This document shows positions 36,421 to 46,939 of a stretch of 64,000 bases of DNA, piece after piece (position 1 is the stretch's first letter; each line of letters begins with the position of its first letter). The notes beneath the pieces were generated by a model. The model was not told where the DNA came from. It searched no databases and was given only the letters and a program-made list of their open reading frames with translations. The stretch lies in contig CAJQUW010006861.1 of NCBI GenBank assembly GCA_907163375.1, forward strand, positions 1-64,000, in the 5' to 3' direction. The translations under genes and the position numbers were made by a program. The stretch comes from Prostheceraeus crozeri (lineage: Eukaryota; Platyhelminthes; Polycladida; Euryleptidae).

Positions 36421-37089
36421 TGAGTTCTTATTCTCGCATGTTTGTTATTCCTCAGGATGAATATGTGCAATTGACTGCCATGCAACAAGTAAGACAACCT
36501 CTCGCAAATCAAATTTATAAGAATGAATCAAATTATCAGCGAAATGCGCATATCAAAGATCCACATCGTGCTGTATTACAATCGGAAACTGTCGAAGAAT
36601 TGAAAAGTTTGAAGAATAAGATTCGTGACTCTGTTTCGACTGCTACACCTTTTATCATCTCGCGCACATGCAATGTCCCTTTTCAACAGCATTGAACCAT
36701 ATCTCACTGTGATTGATAGAGGTGAAATCATTGCAGATTATAATGAAATTATTAACGCTTCACGTTATGAAGACTTGATTCAGCATGCAATACGCAGAAA
36801 GCGCCGTCAAGGCTATGTCCCACCTGGTTGGTCTTACTTTCTTAAACTATTGAAAATGCTCAATGTTCCAAAATTTGCTTTGAATAATGAAACATTGAAA
36901 GAACTTGATTCTATTTCAGCAGTTGATGCTACTTCATCTACTTCACCGGTTAAGAGCAAAATGAAAATGCCAAGAAATTGGTTTAAGATATCACCTTCTA
37001 AATCCCCTCCCGCACCCATCAAGCAAACAAGGGGAAGAGAACGACGCAGAAGAACTCCTCCAAAGAAATACATGTTCTCAGACTATTAA
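36420..37089 (+). pseudogene. Polinton fossil: conserved protein of unknown function (PY-like position)
   Basis: The C-terminal 36670-37089 piece contains YLTVIDRGEIIADYNEIINA, then RRKRRQGYVPPGWSYFLKLL, and ends in a basic, proline-rich tail (RGRERRRRTPPKKY). Its place, directly after the ATPase, matches a small conserved Polinton gene without known function. The region is broken. Confidence 0.45.
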
Positions 37090-37090
37090 T

Positions 37091-37294
37091 ATGAAGCAGA
37101 TGTGTTGCTTACCATGTAATGAGCCGCCGGAAGTAAATGTAGCTGTAACTTGTACTTGCTGTGCCAGCTCTCACAATGAGACTCCTAAGCAATGTAAACG
37201 TAAATCCCATAAATCCTGTGGTTGCTGTAAATGCAAAAATGTAAGAAAGCGAAAACATGAGAAGAAGGAGAAAGAGTCAGTCGTCATCGGATGA
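37091..37294 (+). CDS. Polinton fossil: small Cys-rich basic protein
   Basis: 67 codons with nine or more cysteines in clusters (CCLPCNEP, CTCCASSHNE, CGCCKCKN) and a lysine/arginine-rich end that runs into the integrase region. It might bind zinc or nucleic acid. No family was recognised. Confidence 0.35.
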   Translation: MKQMCCLPCNEPPEVNVAVTCTCCASSHNETPKQCKRKSHKSCGCCKCKNVRKRKHEKKEKESVVIG

Positions 37295-38350
37295 ACTTTT
37301 AAAGTCAATATATTATGATGTAAAACATCCTGTAGGATTTGCGTCTATAAAGAAATTGTCAAAAGCAATCGGTCTTCCACACTCAAGTTAAACAATGGTT
37401 AAAGGGTCAAGCTACATATACACACCACAAACAAGCGAAGAAGAAGTACCGGACCCGTCATTATATTGCTCATGACATTGATGAACAGTGGCAAGCAGAT
37501 TTGTGTGACGTTGCCGCTATTTCAAAACATAACTCGGGACACCATTTTATCTTAACCGTAATTGATATTTTCTCGCGTTATGCGTGGGCTCAACCATTAA
37601 AAACTAAAGAGGGTGAACGAGTAGCAAAGGCATTCCAGTCAATTTTCCAAGAGGGTCGTATTTCAAAGAGAATTCAGTCAGAGTGATCAAGGAAAAGAGT
37701 TCGAAAATCAGCATGTGGGAAGATTATTTGAGAGATATGATATTGAGCTGTTTAGTGTAAAGAGTGCTTATAAGGCTGCACTAGTTGAGCGTTTTAATCG
37801 CACATTAAGAAGTCGCTTGTGGCGACATTTCACTGCCAACTTAACATAAAATTGGACAAAGGTTCTACAAGATACGCTTTATGCCTACAATCACTGTATT
37901 CATCGTTCTATTGGACTCAGACCAGCGGATATGAATGCTGACAACGTAGATAGAGTGCGTGAAACATTCCAACGCAAGCGTAATAATGCAAAAAGTGATG
38001 TGATAATAGGTGATAAAGTTCGCATATCAAAAGTAAAGAGTGTTTTTGCCAAAGGTTATCTTCCGAATTGGACAGAAGAAATTTTCACAGTTTCAGGTAT
38101 CAATAAAAACGACTCCCCAACAACTTACAAGTTGAAAGATTACGATAATGAAGAAATTGAGGGTAGCTTTTATCGCGATGAGATTGAGTTGGTCACTCAA
38201 AGTAAAACATATTTAGTAGAGCAAATCATTCGAAGTAAGTAACGACAAGGTGAAGAATGGTGTCTTGTTAAATGGGTCGGTTATCCTTCAAGTATGAACT
38301 CTTGGATGCGTCGTGCAGACATCTTTCATCTACGCGGTCGTCAGTGATAT
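37280..38350 (+). pseudogene. Polinton fossil: retroviral-type integrase with chromodomain
   Basis: An RVE-type integrase that would insert the linear element DNA into host chromosomes. The core starts EQWQADLCDVAAISKHNSGH (first catalytic aspartate region), then ILTVIDIFSRYAWAQPL. YKAALVERFNRTLRSRLW covers the catalytic glutamate region, and the DNA-binding tail has VRISKVKSVFAKGYLPNWTE. The last part, EEWCLVKWVGYPSSMNSW, is a chromodomain, which in related integrases reads chromatin marks. It is broken in several places. Confidence 0.85.
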
Positions 38351-38439
38351 ATGCAAAGATATAACTTGTAATGTCAAGGTCTAAGTTATGAATCCGACTG
38401 CATCGTTTTATTCACGCCCCTCACGCAATTTACAGTGGC

Positions 38440-38815
38440 ACCCGCCGTCAACGTGGAGGCAGCATATTTGGTGCACTGAAATCTGTTGTAGCACCTCTCT
38501 TATCTACTGTCGGAAGATCTTTAAAACGAACTTTTTTCAATAATGCTGTTGGCTTTGCTGGTGATGTTGTTAATGATTTTACCAGTGGTAAAAATGTAAA
38601 GAGTACTTTACTAAATCGTGGGAAGGAACGCGGTTTAGGAGCATTACAGCAAACTTTTAATGCTACTCAACAAAAGAAAGCACCTAAACGAATGAATGTT
38701 AGAAGAAAAAGAAAACAGGGCGGAGGTGGTAAGAAGCGAGCTTCGAACAAACTAAGAAAAGGCATTCACGCAAACGTCGCGTGCGCTGTAATCTTTCATG
38801 ACGTGCTAAATGACG
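38440..38815 (+). pseudogene. Polinton fossil: pVI-like minor capsid protein
   Basis: A glycine-led amphipathic segment, RGGSIFGALKSVVAPLLSTV, is followed by a middle with alternating charge (GFAGDVVNDFTSGKNVKSTL) and a strongly basic glycine-rich end (RRKRKQGGGGKKRA). This is the layout of adenovirus protein VI and its Polinton counterparts, which sit under the capsid and can disturb membranes. Position directly before the major capsid gene supports it. Confidence 0.55.
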
Positions 38816-38911
38816 ACGCTGTCATAACTTATAATCATGGAGTGCAAAACTTCAGGCTTTTGTTTGTTTGATCAACAAGCAATACAAACAATTCTTAGTT
38901 CAAGTATTGTA

Positions 38912-40621
38912 CAGGGTGTCCCACAATTCCGGCCAAATTTAAAATGAATTTTACGCTAACTGAAATTCGTCTATTCTACTCTCAATCATGTTTTTTATTG
39001 AGTACTATGAATGGGGTTTTGTAATCATCCATTTTTATTTAGCTACGGTCAGTATCTAAAACTCGGAGCAATCTTCAAAGACAACATAAAAAATGTACTA
39101 TAATTTCTCCGTATAAATACGTAACCCATGTTTTCCTCCATTTTATCACTAAACAATTAAAAGAATTATCATTTACATTTTATTCTTTCTCGTTACATGC
39201 GAACGTGTGATTTCTAGTTGTCATTTCTACTGAGAGGATAAGTCAGATGTCTATGCTTTTGTGTGAATTGTGCTTAATAACATGATCGAATTCAAATCAG
39301 TCTTAATGACAACATTATCATTTGCGATGGAATTGCAAGACAAGATTGACGTTGTTCGTTTTTACTTCTCGGCATCATGCAGTGCCACAGCCGCGTTTAC
39401 GATTGTTTAAAAAGGAGTGCAATCTTCGTAATGACCCGTTTGATACCAGGAGAATACAAAGAATTGTGAATCGCTTTCTGGAAACCGGCTCGGTGGCTGA
39501 CCGTGCACGTAGTGGAAGACCTGGTCCATCTGAAGAGGCGATTGAAGCTGTGGACACGGCCAGGGAAAGGATTCAAAATTCTGCATCTCTTGGAAACTCA
39601 TCGACACGAAGGATTTCCAATGAAGTTGGCATTCCGAAAACAACGGTTCACCGTGTTCTCAGAAGAAAACTGAATTTGTATCCATACAAAATGCACTGTG
39701 GTCAAGCTCTTTCACAAGAACAACAGGAAAGGAGATGCAGTTTGCGGAGTGGCTTTTAGATAACGATTGACATTTGGAGGACATTATTTGGATTGACGAG
39801 GCCCACTTCGAGTTGCATGGTAGTGTCAATCGCCATAATTGTATCATATGGGGTTCTCAGAGGCCTGACCATGTCATCGAGGAACCACTTCATTCTGCCA
39901 GAGTGACAGTTTGGATGGGGTTTTCAGGAATTTTGCGGTTGAGACCATTCTTCTTCGCCGATACCGTGACAGGTCTGCGATATCGCGACATGCTTCGTGA
40001 TCACGTTTGGCCTCAAATTGTTGCAAAGCGCAAGAAAACCTCCGCAATCTTCATGCAAGACGGTGCTCCACCACATGTCAAGACTGAGGTGGTGGATCTT
40101 CTTCGGAACACGTTTGGTGAGAGCCGTGTTATCAGTCGCGGCTTCAAGAATTTCTGGCCTGCAAATTCTCCGTACCTCAATCCCCTGGACTTTTATCTTT
40201 GGGGTCGATTGCGTGACGATGTCTACTCACAGGGGACACCATCCAACAAAGACGAATTGAAAGAAAGGATCGAAAACGCCATCAAGTCCATCACACAGGA
40301 AGAACTTCTTTCTGCTGTGTGTGGTGTCTTGGACAGATGTCTGTTGCTGCGTGAAACTGGTGGTGGACAATGTTTAATGTTTAGTGATAAAATGGAGGAA
40401 AACATGGGTTACATATTTATATGGAGAAATTATAGTACATTTTTTATGTTGTCTTTGAAGATTGCTCCGAGTTTTAGATACTGACCGTAGCTAAATAAAA
40501 ATGGATGATTACAAAACCCCATTCATAGTACTCAATAAAAAACATGATTGAGAGTAGAATAGACGAATTTCAGTTAGCGTAAAATTCATTTTAAATTTGG
40601 CCGGAATTGTGGTACACCCTG
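38912..40621 (+). mobile_element. mariner-type (DD41D-like) transposon with 244-bp TIRs
   Basis: Inverted repeats start CAGGGTGTCCCACAATTCCG at 38912 and end as its complement (one difference in the outer 20 bp) at 40621. TA duplications lie at 38910-38911 and 40622-40623. The arms match over about 244 bp (38912-39155, 40378-40621), far longer than the 20-40 bp common in mariners. It lies inside the Polinton major capsid gene and therefore inserted after the Polinton. The transposase gene is in the same orientation as the capsid gene. Confidence 0.93.
39322..40484 (+). pseudogene. mariner-type transposase, frameshifted
   Basis: A cut-and-paste transposase of the IS630-Tc1-mariner group. The N-terminal half (39322-39759) has RRIQRIVNRFLETGSVADRA, GRPGPSEEA (GRPR-like hook) and RRISNEVGIPKTTVHRVL, a helix-turn-helix that binds the TIR. 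The C-terminal half (39774-40484) has IIWIDEAHFEL (first catalytic D), AIFMQDGAPPHVK (second D) and SPYLNPLDFYLWGRL (third D). By my count 42 residues separate the last two, close to the DD41D group. The halves are in different frames with a short loss between 39750 and 39780. Codons before about 39400 suggest a true start near 39325 in yet another frame. The C-terminus reads into the right TIR. Confidence 0.85.
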
Positions 40622-41817
40622 TAGATTATCATCCTCGTACAGCTGAGAATACTGGTCATAATGAATTTGTTATTCCTGGCGCTAGCGATGATTACATTGA
40701 TTTGAGTTATGCGATGGTTGACGTGAGGTTTAGAATTCAACAAGAAGATGGAACTAAAATTGAAGATGCACATAAAGTTGGTCTGAACAATTTACCGCTG
40801 GCTACATTATTTCGCGATATTTCTCTAACTTTTGGAGAGCAACAGGTGGAAGATGGTCAAAGCGATTATCCCTATAAATCATATTTGAATGCTCTATCAC
40901 AGTTTCATCCAGCAGCTCAAAACAGTCATGTGGAAGCAATGGGTTGGTATAGAGATCAAGCAGTACTATTTGATAGTGAGACAAACACTGGTTTTGTAAA
41001 GCGATCTGCTTTGATTAAAGATAGTAAAGTATGTCAGCTATATGGTCCACTTAATTTAGACTTCTTCAGACAATCAAAATTTTTACTCTGTAATACCAGT
41101 ATGCGGCTCAAACTTACATTGAATAAGCCTGAATTTTTGTTGAATGCATTTGCTTCAGTTGTGAAATTTAAAATTCATTTGGAAGATATTACAGTATACA
41201 TTCGTCGAGTGGTGGCTAATCCAAGTGTAATTAGAGGACATGCTGAGGGTCTTAACCGCCAAAATGCCATTTACCATTCAACATACAAAGCTTCTCACAT
41301 TTACTATTCCTAAAGATCAAAAGAGTTTTATGAAAGATGGTCTTTTTCCATCGGAAGCGCCAAAGCTCCTCATGGTAGCAATGGTTGAAAATGATGCATT
41401 CAATGGTAATGTCAAGAAGAATCCTTTCAACTTCAAACACAACAATTTAAGTGAAATTGCTTTGCGTGTAAATGGTGTTAGTCATCCTAGTTCACCCTAT
41501 AAACCAGATTTTACTTATCAATTTCTGCGTAGTTATGTTGATTACATGAATGTCTTTGGCTTTTACAACACAGACGATACCAACGGACTCACACTGAAAG
41601 AGTTTAAAAATGGATATACTATTTATGCATTTGATTTGACTGCCGACAGCGATATTAGTGCACCTTATCGTCAAGCTAACGTTCCTCATAATATTCACTT
41701 GGATCTGGAGTTCAGAACAACGCTAACGGAGACGATCAATGTATTAATTTATGCAGTTTTTGATTCAAGCATTGAAATAACTAAGTATCGTGACGTGATT
41801 CTTTTCTATAATTGCTA

Positions 41818-42278
41818 ATGAGTTGGTTGAATGCTGACGATATAAAGACTAAAGTGCTGTGTAATGCAGATGAAGCTACGTTGAAAGCTTTTGATAATGT
41901 CTATTCGCTAGATACCTTACCGACTACTGTAAAACAGTATCCCATCTTTATCGTATTGAACACTCATTCACAAAATTTAGAAGGTGAACATCGGAAAGCT
42001 ATCTTTTTGGAAAAGACAGACGTGGTGAACTATTTGACTCTTTTGCTCAACCTCCGAATATACCAACACAACAGTGGTTGAGAAAGCATACTCGTCAATA
42101 TCAACGAAATGAGCGCATACTGCAACATCCACTTTCATCAACTTGTGGTGCTTTCGTATTGTACTTCATTTTAAAACGTTTACATATACACCAATTTAAA
42201 TCTGTTATTCAAAAGTTTTCATGTAACCCATCTTTTAATGAAAAGATGATGTGTATGTTCTATAATGATTTGAAATAA
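41818..42278 (+). pseudogene. Polinton fossil: adenovirus-type cysteine protease
   Basis: The gene starts at 41818, overlapping the capsid stop. The N-terminal half holds VKQYPIFIVLNTHSQNLEGE, and the C-terminal half holds LSSTCGAFVLYFILKRL with the catalytic-type cysteine context of the adenain/Ulp1-like fold. Such proteases mature capsid and core proteins. Its position directly after the capsid gene is typical. The gene is broken. Confidence 0.7.
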
Positions 42279-42523
42279 AAAGCATCATGTTGGAATAAAA
42301 ATTGTTTTTATTTTACAATCCGTTGGTTATGTACATACTCGATTAGATAGTCTAGTATCGTATCTGCTTGCATTTCAGATTTCAGTCAAGTAATGATAAC
42401 TTTACTATTATGAAGGATTGCAACATGTACAGGTAACCAGCAGCTAATGAGAGCCGCGGGAAAAGTTCTTGTTCATAACACAAATTGAAACTGCTGGTGT
42501 GGATCTTTAAAAACGATGCATTT

Positions 42524-43231
42524 TCACTGAATTGAGTAGAGATCACCATGTTGTCCAGTCAGATTCGACATCACACACTTCCCCCTCTTCCATATCCGTC
42601 GTAGTAGTTTCTGCAGCTCTAAGCGCATTAACCGCGCTGATGAATGAGAAAGGGCGCCGAGAATCTGAACAGTTCCATTTGGGAAGAGTTGAAGATTCCG
42701 TAAATTGCTCATCTTCACCACTAACATTTGCGGTCGACCCGGATAATACTTGCTGTTTGGAATTTGTTGATGTAATTTTGCGAGATCGATTTTCGTGTAG
42801 AGTCTGCGTCGGAGAATGTTGACGATGGTGTAGCGATGACGTTTCATAATGAAGAAATGAGTAAATAGAGCGATGTATCTTTTATACTTTTCCCAACTGC
42901 CTTGATGAAATGTGAAGTAGGTAGAAAGTTGTGAATGATAGATTTGAATTCGCTGTTTGTTGAGTCCATGGATGGAGAGATGAGAATGATAGATTTGAAT
43001 TTCATTTCTGTGATGTTGAAGCCAAACTTGATTACCCAAGGAGATGAATTTCAACGTTTTGAAATATTCCAAATCCCTCATGATATCATTAAGATTGAAA
43101 AATTGTCGCCATGTTAATGTAATTCCTTTCGATGTATTTCCATAAGAATTCTTGAAATGAACGTTTCCATCGCGATCAACTTTAATATATTGTAGAGAGT
43201 CCAAACTCCAAGTCTTCATGATGTTATGCAA
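42524..43231 (-). CDS. Polinton fossil: minus-strand gene, weakly transcription-factor-like
   Basis: 235 codons, open on the minus strand. The N-terminal segment YIKVDRDGNVHFKNSYGNTS then GITLTWRQFFNLNDIM looks a little like the single-strand-DNA-binding cofactor PC4. The C-terminal LRNLQLFPNGTVQILGAL, then SSARLMRLELQKLL, recalls one half of a TATA-binding-protein saddle. A tandem duplicated piece (IQIYHSHLS / IQIYHSQLS) lies between. Both likenesses are by eye only, and the function is unknown. It converges on the protease and diverges from the module gene at 43256, from which it is only 24 bp away. Confidence 0.5.
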   Translation of the reverse strand: MHNIMKTWSLDSLQYIKVDRDGNVHFKNSYGNTSKGITLTWRQFFNLNDIMRDLEYFKTLKFISLGNQVWLQHHRNEIQIYHSHLSIHGLNKQRIQIYHSQLSTYFTFHQGSWEKYKRYIALFTHFFIMKRHRYTIVNILRRRLYTKIDLAKLHQQIPNSKYYPGRPQMLVVKMSNLRNLQLFPNGTVQILGALSHSSARLMRLELQKLLRRIWKRGKCVMSNLTGQHGDLYSIQ

Positions 43232-43255
43232 ATTGGTAATGTATAGATTACCGAA

Positions 43256-46200
43256 ATGAAAATGTCATTCTATCTTGTTTTGCTTAGCAATGTGGCAACA
43301 AATAGATTTGTTGGCAATCGAGCTGCTATCTTTTCTACTCCCATTGATAATACACAACAGCTGAATGGGAAGTGGGAAGTAGGCGTCACCCAAGTTGTTC
43401 ACAGTAACTATGTCTATACTTTTGATCATGAAGTGATGACTATTAATATGAGACGTACAGATGCCTATCAGTGTGAAGAGGGATGTCGAGTTTACATTCC
43501 GAAATGGCCGAAGAAAGATTTCTCAACATGTAAAAAATTCGTATTTGATTTCCTGAATAAAGCATGTAGACACATTGTCGAGTTTACTCCCCACAATAGT
43601 GAATATGATCATATGTATCATGCAGTTGATAAAGATTGGATTGTTGCTTTGAGTCCGAGTTTAATAAATGATTTAGGTTACTTTGCTAGCGCCTTGAGAA
43701 GCTATGATAAAGCTAATTACTATCCAAGAGGTTGTAAAAATTTAATTTATAAAGAGAAAGCCTATTATGTGGATCTTATTCCATAAAATCAAAAGACGTT
43801 GGTGAAGAAGATTGTGATTAAGGCAAGAAAGACGAACATGACTCCTGAAGCATTATTGAAGAAATTTAATTATCTTCGAGTAGATGGTGAACAAGTGGCA
43901 ACATTAACTTACAACAAAGAGTCTAATAATATCGTAATCAATAAACTAAATGATGATGATCTAGTATTAGCTTGTTCAGAAGATTTTCATCAGTTCTTGC
44001 GACATCGTTCTGAAGTTCTTCATTGAAAATTTAATATGCGCTATCTGAGACATAATAGTTCAAATCAATTTGATACAGAATGGTCCGTATCTTTATACAG
44101 AAAGTGTATAGATCCTTTAGGTGGTATCTTGCATAAAACAAGAGTGTTGACACCTAGCATTATCACTTCAGTGAAATTGGCTATAAATTATTTGAATGAA
44201 GTGATTAATGAACAGCATATTTCTTTTTCTGAAAAAGAAGGTGTTCCGTCTCTTAGTGTAAGTGGGAAAAATATTGAGCTGATTATGGACAATACCCTAA
44301 TGGACATTTTGGGATTTGATCAAAATACTTTTAAAAGTGGTACTGTAACAAAAGCTAGGGCGAGCATATCGTTATCGCGTCGTATTAACTATTTTCAGAT
44401 ATATTCCAATATTGGTGAAGATGTATGTGTGGGATATGTTGAAGCTCCTCTTCTAGCAATGATAACCTACCAACCAAAAAGCTGCAGTATTCTATCTGAG
44501 CATACTTTTAAGAAAGTGCATTATCCAAACTTGAAATCGAACTATATACCACAAATTGACATAGCAATTTATGACGATGCTGGTGCGTTGATTCCTTTTC
44601 ATAAAGATGCTGTCACAAGTGTCACACTCCATTTTCGAATGAAGAATTATTGCAAAAGTGTGGAAATATATGTTTCCAATGTGAATGATCTGGAAAGTGA
44701 AAATAAGGATTCGTTTCTAATTTACTTAACGAGTAATGCTTCTATGAATAAATTTCCCAATAATAAACCATCAGACTATCGAGTAGAATTAAATCGCCCA
44801 CTGCATTTAGAAGGTGAATGGGAGGTTGGCGTTTCTAGTATTTGCTATGATAGCAATATTCAGAATGTGAATGATTTGGAAGAAATGATATTGACTCCTC
44901 GCACACATGATGGAATAACGATGAATAATGCATTCAAGTTTCCATACAATTTAACATCAGATGGAAAGTGGAATTATGAATGGAATCAGTTAGAATCAGA
45001 TTATTATGGTTCATCAGATGAAGATGAAATCATTAAGGCATTGAATAGTGGCAACGCTTCTATTATGAAAAATAAGGGTCAGAAAGTTTATGAGTTTAGT
45101 ATCTTTGAATGGCACGGGAGACACTTCTATCGGTTTCACTCTTTTACTGAAGGTCTTACACTGAGGTTGGATAATGAATTCTATCCACATCTCGGTTTTG
45201 GCCATGGACTACATCTAACGTCAATTGCTACTGCTAATGTTAAAAAAGTTTAGTCAAATCGAATCAACAAATTTCATTATAAATTTAAAATATTTGATGA
45301 AGATGTTGTAGAATGTGAAGAACGCATCATTTCGAAAAAGCGTGGTGTTCAACCTTTATCACTTATTGAGTTAGTAAAACGATGGAATGAGACTGCGGGT
45401 AAGAAGTATGGAGAGAAAGTCATGGCTCGGAAGGATAAGTTGGTTATTCAGAAATATAACGACAAACTTACAGTTTATTTCTCTCCAACCTTGCATCATT
45501 TTGTAAGACACGTATCGCCTATTATTGGAAGCTGTTTAGTTTATCACACTAAAGCTGATTCAGTTAATCATGAATGGTGGGTGGACATCTATGGTGATCG
45601 CATCAAGAAAATTTACCAATCTTATCAAGAAACTGAAGTTAGTATCAATACAATGCCGCGTCTATACAATGCAGTTGAAAATTTTATTCGTGTCATAAAT
45701 CCATATATACAACATAAGTTGAAGCAAGTGTTGAAAAGTAGATATGATGCAAAGGCACATCACATTTCGTTTTCAATTATAAATCAAAGTGCTGTTCTGA
45801 AGCTGGGTGATCACATTCAATGTCAATTGAGTAACAATTTGAAAAAACTCTTTGGCTTTTCATTGTTGCAAGATAAGTTTGCTACTTCATACACGATTAG
45901 TGTAGGAATACCAATGACACTTGATAAACATGAACAACATCTCTACATTCAAAGTGATCTGATTTCACCTATTTCTGTTGGTGAGAAAAAGAATACATTT
46001 TACGTGATTTCATTCATGATAAAGACGCTTCCTATGGCCCCCGTGCGGTTCCCGGGACTGAAAAGAATAGGACCGACGTTCCTCTGCGTGTCGTAAGAGG
46101 CGACTAAAAGGGGCCTTTTGCCACTGCAGCTCTGGTGTTGGCAGTTTGATGTCTTATTCTTATTGCCTTTTCTCAGTGGCTATACTAAGTTGATGTTGCG

Positions 46201-46760
46201 GGGGATCCTGACAGCCGAATCTTAGCTGTTCGGATATGCAACAAAGCTCTTTGAGCTTCCTCCCCTGTGGCATATCTGGCTATGCCTTTCCAAAGTCCCC
46301 TCAGCGATGGCCGCCGCCCCTCTTCGGAGGTAAGGTGTGGGGTGGGACCATTGGGGTTGCTTCCTCCCCCGGTCAATGCTGTTCACCCTGTGTGAATAGC
46401 TTTGGCTTGGGTATGCTAGCACCCCGGTGGTATCGGAATGGCCATCTCCTCCCCGGGGCACTCCTCGCCAGCAGTAGACATTAATTTGCTTACTGGGTGT
46501 GTCGCTTCGTACTGTCTCGATACGAAGCCTCCTATCCGCTGGACGGAGCCGGGTAAAACAATAACAACAACAATGCTTCCTATGGAATCGTTGAAAAGAT
46601 GTTTAAACCTATTTTCTACCATCCTGTTATCAAACAAACTATCCCGTCTATTTCTCTCAAAATTACAAATGGTTTACATGGGTGCATCCATGTGAAAGAT
46701 ACAAAATCCCTCATAACTTTAGTGTTTCCGAAAAGTCATTGTAAAATGTTATTGAAATAA
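43256..46760 (+). pseudogene. Polinton fossil: repeated-module structural genes, interrupted by a retroposon
   Basis: A block of related modules is marked by short repeats: QLNGKWEVGVTQVVHSNYVY near 43355-43410 and HLEGEWEVGVSSICYDSN near 44810. Each is preceded by FYLVLLSNVA or SFLIYLTSNASMNKFPNN. The piece 44036-45253 (405 codons) is open and holds one module boundary. A third part from 45250 is split by the 46038-46574 insertion and ends near 46760 by an AATAAA. Such modules occur in Polinton-type elements of many animals and are probably structural (penton or minor capsid); that role is inference. The block is broken in a few places. Confidence 0.55.
46038..46574 (+). mobile_element. 537-bp non-autonomous retroposon
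   Basis: Bounded by the 11-bp direct repeat GCTTCCTATGG (46027-46037 and 46575-46585), it ends in an ACA-rich simple tail (AAAACAATAACAACAACAAT). This is the pattern of target-primed retrotransposition. Its GC content is clearly higher than the Polinton around it. The head contains GTCGTAAGAGGCGACTAAAA, a self-complementary segment. No tRNA boxes or coding frame were seen, so it is either a SINE of other origin or a piece of a LINE UTR. It interrupts the third structural module. Confidence 0.8.
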
Positions 46761-46939
46761 AAAGATATGTAGAAAAAGTGTTTTGAAGAAGCGTTGACAA
46801 AGTGGTAAAGTCTTTTCAGAGATATAGTGGGAATGAACTGACTGTAGGCATATATTCACAAGGAAGTGCAATTTAAAGCGATACATAAAGGAACAATGAC
46901 TATCAACAAAAAACATCAAAATTCATTAAGAATGAATCT

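Larger units (their letters stand above)
38837..41818 (+). pseudogene. Polinton fossil: major capsid protein, interrupted by a mariner element
   Basis: This encodes the double jelly-roll capsid protein that forms hexon-like capsomers. About 25 N-terminal codons (from 38837) precede the mariner insertion and the rest follows it. Visible features are NEFVIPGASDDYIDLSYAMV, VGLNNLPLATLFRDISLTF, PLNLDFFRQSKFLLCNTSMR, and in the second half SPYKPDFTYQFLRSYVDYMN and FKNGYTIYAFDLTADSDI, typical of Polinton/adintovirus capsids. The stop overlaps the protease start by one base (TAATG). The gene is broken in addition to the insertion. Confidence 0.8.
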
